Of a DNA stretch of 9,308 nucleotides, positions 6,434-9,308 are shown one piece after another. Source of the stretch: an uncultured Clostridia bacterium (lineage in GTDB: Bacteria > Bacillota_A > Clostridia > Peptostreptococcales > Anaerovoracaceae). The number at the start of each line of letters is the position of its first letter. Positions within the stretch are counted from its first letter, which is position 1. A model generated the notes under the pieces. The model had not been told where the DNA came from and did no database searches. It worked only from the letters and a program-made list of their open reading frames with translations. Location: positions 1 through 9,308 of the forward strand of contig CAMCER010000016.1 in assembly GCA_945873875.1 (NCBI GenBank), in the 5' to 3' direction. The translations under genes and the position numbers were made by a program.

Positions 6434-7708
6434 ATGAAGACCATCAAAGCGGCAAAGGAGCGAACCCGGGAGGACAAAGCCCGGCTCTCCGCGACTGTTG
6501 CGGACATAATCGACAAGGTGATAAACGAAGGAGACAGCGCGCTGCATGAGTTCAATGAGAAGTTCGATCAGTGCAGCCGTGAAAAGCTCCGCATATCTGA
6601 AGAGGAGATAAAGGCGGCCTATGAAGAGGTGGAGCCTGAGATCCTGGAAGATATGAAAAAGGCGGCAGCCAATATAAAAGCCTTTGCACAGGCTCAGAAA
6701 GACGCGGTGAACACTCTCAGCGGATTTGAGCCGGTGCCGGGACTTGAGCTGGGACACAGCGTGATCCCGGTGGATTCTGTGTGCTGCTACGTTCCGGGAG
6801 GCGGATATCCGCTTTATTCCACGGCGCTGATGCTGGGGATCCCGGCTAAAGTGGCGGGAGTAAAGAGAGTTGCTGCATGTTCGCCGACGATGAAGGGAAC
6901 AGGAAAGATACATCCGAAGACACTTGCGGCAATGGACATAGCCGGAGTGGACGAGATATACGCCATAGGCGGAGCTCAGGCCATCGCGGCCTTCTCCTAC
7001 GGGACAGAAGAGATATCTCCGGTATCCATGATAGTGGGACCGGGAAACAGTTTCGTTACAGAGGCAAAACGTCAGTGCTACGGCCAGGTCGGCATCGATT
7101 TTGTCGCGGGACCGAGTGAAGTGCTGATAATAGCAGATGAGACTGCAGACCCGCAGATAGCGGCGGCAGACATACTGGCACAGTCGGAGCACGACCCTGT
7201 GGCTAAAGGAATACTTGTAGCATGCAACGAAAAGATGGCCCGCGAGACTATAGCGGCAGTGGAAGAACAGCTGAAAACACTGCCTACAGCGGAAATCGCA
7301 TCAAGGTCATGGAAGGATTACGGCGAAGTGATCCTGGCAGATGATCTGGATGAGGCTGTGGATTATGCTAACAGCTATGCTCCGGAGCATCTCGAAGTAT
7401 GCGTTGCGGAAAGCGATGAGGGAAAGGTGGTCTCCGGCCTGAGAAATTACGGATCGCTTTTCATAGGACAGAATACGGCCGAAGTCTTCGGGGATTATGC
7501 TTCAGGCACCAATCATACGCTTCCGACTCTGGGAGCTGCCAGATATACCGGCGGAGTGTGGGCAGGAACGTTCCTGAAAGTCTGCACTTATCAGAGGTCG
7601 GATGAGAATGCCATGAAGCAGCTTATACCGACAGTATTCAATCTGGCAAACGGCGAGGGCCTTGCGGGCCACGCCAACGCAGCGGATATCAGGAGGAAAA
7701 AAGGCTGA
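6434..7708 (+). CDS. hisD: histidinol dehydrogenase family protein
   Basis: The family reaction is the NAD- and zinc-dependent four-electron oxidation of L-histidinol to L-histidine. The 424 residues are near normal length. By comparison with E. coli HisD, the zinc ligands are Q250 and H253 in AQSEHDP, D354 in GDYASGTNH, and H413 in LAGHANA. The catalytic pair is E318-H319 in YAPEHLEV, and VGPGNSFVTEAKRQ (201-214) and AGPSEVLIIAD (225-235) are family signatures. H361 and E408, at substrate-contact positions, are also present. The C-terminal half (DYASGTNHTLPT, ARYTGGVWAGTFLKV) departs from the GPNHVLPT / SVDDFVKK pattern I recall for typical Bacillota HisD and resembles HisD-like paralogues. 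It lies 11 bases after ilvD, with only a weak GAGAGAAG Shine-Dalgarno site, and no other his gene is nearby. True HisD is possible, but a paralogue acting on another amino alcohol or diol is not excluded. Confidence 0.85.
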   Translation: MKTIKAAKERTREDKARLSATVADIIDKVINEGDSALHEFNEKFDQCSREKLRISEEEIKAAYEEVEPEILEDMKKAAANIKAFAQAQKDAVNTLSGFEPVPGLELGHSVIPVDSVCCYVPGGGYPLYSTALMLGIPAKVAGVKRVAACSPTMKGTGKIHPKTLAAMDIAGVDEIYAIGGAQAIAAFSYGTEEISPVSMIVGPGNSFVTEAKRQCYGQVGIDFVAGPSEVLIIADETADPQIAAADILAQSEHDPVAKGILVACNEKMARETIAAVEEQLKTLPTAEIASRSWKDYGEVILADDLDEAVDYANSYAPEHLEVCVAESDEGKVVSGLRNYGSLFIGQNTAEVFGDYASGTNHTLPTLGAARYTGGVWAGTFLKVCTYQRSDENAMKQLIPTVFNLANGEGLAGHANAADIRRKKG

Positions 7709-7785
7709 AAAGCTGATGATCAAACCGGTACTGATCCGGCATCAGGACACGATATTTTTTCGGGTAAAGGGAAAAGAGGAGAAAC

Positions 7786-9192
7786 ATGGCTAACAGGTTT
7801 CAGAGATGGAGAGATAGGCGCAGTCAGATAAAAAGGGCAAGAAAGCAGTGTATCGAGGCTACTGTCGAGGCTACAGGATGGAGTCCGAAGGAAGCCGCCA
7901 GACACATCGATGATGCCCGGGAAAGATTGGGCCTTCTGTATCTTGATTACCGCAGGATGAAGATGTATTATCTCACGCCTGAGGAGCAGAAAGAAAGATA
8001 CGATGAGATGCTTAAGGCCAGGAACCAGGAGAAAGAAGCCAGGGAGAAAGCCGTAAAGGCTGCTATGGAGGCAAAGGGCTGGAGCCGGGAAAAAGCTGAA
8101 GCCAATGTGGACAGAGCCCGCCTGCGTTTCAAGATAAAGTATGATGGTTATGTGGATAATCACATCTACGATCTTACTGATGAGGAGATACGTCTTTTCC
8201 GCAATGAAAGGGCTTTCCAGCGTCAGAAGGGCATCGTGAAAAAGATAATGGATAAGACCGGCTGGACCAGAGACGAGGCTTTTCAGAAGTATACCGAGGC
8301 CAGAAGGCGCACGGGATGTGTCCTGAAGGAGTTTTTCATATACAGGTTCTACGAGCTGACTCCTCAGCAGCAGAAAGACGTCTTTCTCATGGCTTATTCC
8401 AGAAAGATACAGCTCAGATATGACAACCGCAGGTTTTCCAATATGGTCCTGGACAAAGAATGGACCAATAACTTTTTCTCAGATTATCTGAACAGGGCAT
8501 GGTGCATGAATACCAACATCACCTATGAGGAATTCTGCAGTAAATTCGAGGGAGTGGAACGGGCTATTTACAAGCCGGCTTTCGGATCCAGAGGAAAGGG
8601 CGCTGAGTCTGTAGAGATGGGTCCGGGAAAAATGAAGGAAGCTTATGAGCATATCTGTTCACTTCCTGACGGAGTCGTAGAGGAATTCGTGAAGCAGCAT
8701 CCGGTGATGAATGAACTGACTCCTGCGTCTGTGAATACCATAAGGATAGTTACCATGTCTTCAAAGGAAAAGGCCGTAACAGCGGACGGCAGGCATACAG
8801 ATATAGCATATGCGGCTCTCCGCATCGGAGGAGGCAACTCGATAGTTGATAATTTCCACAGCGGCGGCATGGCTGTTGCGGTGGATCTTGAGACAGGAAA
8901 GATCTGCACTGATGCTGCAGACATGGAAGGCAACGTGTTCAACGCGCATCCTGTTACAGGGACAGTATTCAGAGGCTTTCAGATACCGTATTTCAGAGAG
9001 TCTGTGGAGATGGTGGAAGACATCATCAGAGAAAAGGAAGTTGAAGGATACATGGGCTGGGATATCGCCATAAGCGAAAAGGGCCCGGTCCTGATAGAAG
9101 TAAACACCCATCCGGGCGCCGTGCTTTTATCCACGCCGTATGCACCGGAGCACAAGGGCATGAAGCCCCTTATGGCCAGGTACATGTGGTAA
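7786..9192 (+). CDS. sugar-transfer-associated ATP-grasp protein with three N-terminal repeats
   Basis: The C-terminal part (about 215-468) has the pattern of the 'sugar-transfer associated ATP-grasp' family (ATPgrasp_ST, Pfam PF14397 as I recall). It shows IYKPAFGSRGKG (261-272) as nucleotide-binding strand and glycine loop, VVEEFVKQHP (297-306), SVNTIRIVTM (315-324), DNFHSGGMAVAVDLETG (355-371), and GWDIAISEKGPVLIEVNTHPG (424-444, with metal ligands E438 and N440). ATP-grasp enzymes typically join a carboxylate to an amine or other nucleophile through an acyl-phosphate; the substrates of this family are unknown to me. Residues 1-215 are basic, helical and hold three repeats, each with GW, AR 13 residues on and LT 32 residues on. 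There is no signal peptide or membrane span. AGGAG (7777-7781) is 4 bases before the ATG. It is 77 bases after hisD, so its link to the ilv genes is uncertain, and it ends at a strong terminator. Confidence 0.85.
   Translation: MANRFQRWRDRRSQIKRARKQCIEATVEATGWSPKEAARHIDDARERLGLLYLDYRRMKMYYLTPEEQKERYDEMLKARNQEKEAREKAVKAAMEAKGWSREKAEANVDRARLRFKIKYDGYVDNHIYDLTDEEIRLFRNERAFQRQKGIVKKIMDKTGWTRDEAFQKYTEARRRTGCVLKEFFIYRFYELTPQQQKDVFLMAYSRKIQLRYDNRRFSNMVLDKEWTNNFFSDYLNRAWCMNTNITYEEFCSKFEGVERAIYKPAFGSRGKGAESVEMGPGKMKEAYEHICSLPDGVVEEFVKQHPVMNELTPASVNTIRIVTMSSKEKAVTADGRHTDIAYAALRIGGGNSIVDNFHSGGMAVAVDLETGKICTDAADMEGNVFNAHPVTGTVFRGFQIPYFRESVEMVEDIIREKEVEGYMGWDIAISEKGPVLIEVNTHPGAVLLSTPYAPEHKGMKPLMARYMW
7852..8370 (+). 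repeat. three tandem about 45-residue coding repeats in the ATP-grasp protein
   Basis: Aligned copies are residues 23-67 (7852-7986), 90-134 (8053-8187) and 151-195 (8236-8370). Shared pattern: hydrophobic-x3-(M/V)-x2-(T/K)-G-W-(S/T)-x2-(E/K)-A, then A-R, an aromatic-rich stretch and Y-x-L-T-x-(E/Q)-(E/Q). GW begins at residues 31, 98 and 159. AR is at +13 and LT at +32 in all three, without gaps. Linkers of 22 and 16 residues separate the copies. The DNA copies have diverged, so the duplications are old. Confidence 0.85.
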
Positions 9193-9223
9193 GAGAATTT
9201 CCGGAAACTGAAAATGATAAGAA

Positions 9224-9261
9224 ATGCCCTGCGCAGTCAAAGTGCGCAGGGCATGTTTTTT
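9224..9261 (+). terminator. strong intrinsic terminator after the ATP-grasp gene
   Basis: ATGCCCTGCGCA (9224-9235) and TGCGCAGGGCAT (9243-9254) form a perfect 12-pair stem around a 7-base loop, followed by G and six Ts (9256-9261). It begins 32 bases after the stop codon at 9190-9192. Confidence 0.93.
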
Positions 9262-9308
9262 ATCTGTGCCGGATATGGTGTTATCAGTATGTTATGCCGA
9301 TCTTCTCC

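Noticed and set aside
6877..7119. 80-codon + strand frame inside hisD
   Set aside because: It lies in a different frame within a conserved gene and is low-complexity Arg/Gly/Asp; it is a shadow frame.
9284..9308. Possible C-terminal end of a convergent minus-strand gene (EKIGITY then stop)
   Set aside because: Only seven codons are visible, too few to call. The position after a strong terminator makes it plausible but unsupported.
1..9308. CRISPR array, insertion sequence, tRNA or rRNA genes, attachment sites
   Set aside because: No regularly spaced direct repeats, transposase-like reading frame, terminal inverted repeats, or tRNA/rRNA-like sequence were seen on either strand.

Overview
The window looks like chromosome of an anaerobic, moderate-GC Bacillota bacterium of the Clostridia type. 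The evidence is AG-rich Shine-Dalgarno sites at nearly every gene, arginine written mostly as AGA/AGG, SigA-type promoters with consensus TATAAT boxes, and protein sequences that read as clostridial. The dihydroxyacid dehydratase has the oxygen-labile [4Fe-4S]-type motif set, which also fits an anaerobe. The genus cannot be fixed from the sequence. All convincing genes lie on the + strand.

Layout. (1) Positions 1-912: a possible C-terminal tail of an unseen gene, an unrecognised 87-residue protein and a left-handed beta-helix sugar O-acetyltransferase, packed as a small operon. (2) 913-1164: a 252-base spacer with a fully consensus promoter, two degenerate CodY-like boxes and a hairpin at the expected transcription start. 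(3) 1165-3359: ilvB and ilvN, the catalytic and regulatory subunits of acetohydroxyacid synthase. (4) 3360-3562: a spacer with a second promoter whose -35 box lies inside an inverted repeat. (5) 3563-4555: ilvC. (6) 4556-4757: a spacer with a strong terminator hairpin and other foldable segments. (7) 4758-7708: ilvD and, 11 bases later, a hisD-family gene. (8) 7786-9192: a sugar-transfer-associated ATP-grasp protein with three tandem N-terminal repeats, followed by a strong terminator at 9224-9261. No gene-free stretch exceeds 300 bases.

Together ilvB/ilvN, ilvC and ilvD encode the first three steps of valine and isoleucine synthesis: pyruvate (plus pyruvate or 2-oxobutyrate) to acetohydroxyacids, then dihydroxyacids, then 2-oxoacids. 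The aminotransferase (ilvE), threonine deaminase and leu genes are absent from the window. Internal promoters and a terminator suggest ilvBN, ilvC and ilvD-hisD can be expressed at different levels. I see no T-box or branched-chain-rich leader peptide.

The bulk of the window is ordinary amino-acid biosynthesis. The parts most worth a second look are the three-fold repeat module in front of the ATP-grasp domain, a Gly-to-Asn change at the valine-binding loop of the AHAS regulatory subunit, and the hisD-family gene attached to ilvD whose C-terminal half has signatures unlike typical HisD.
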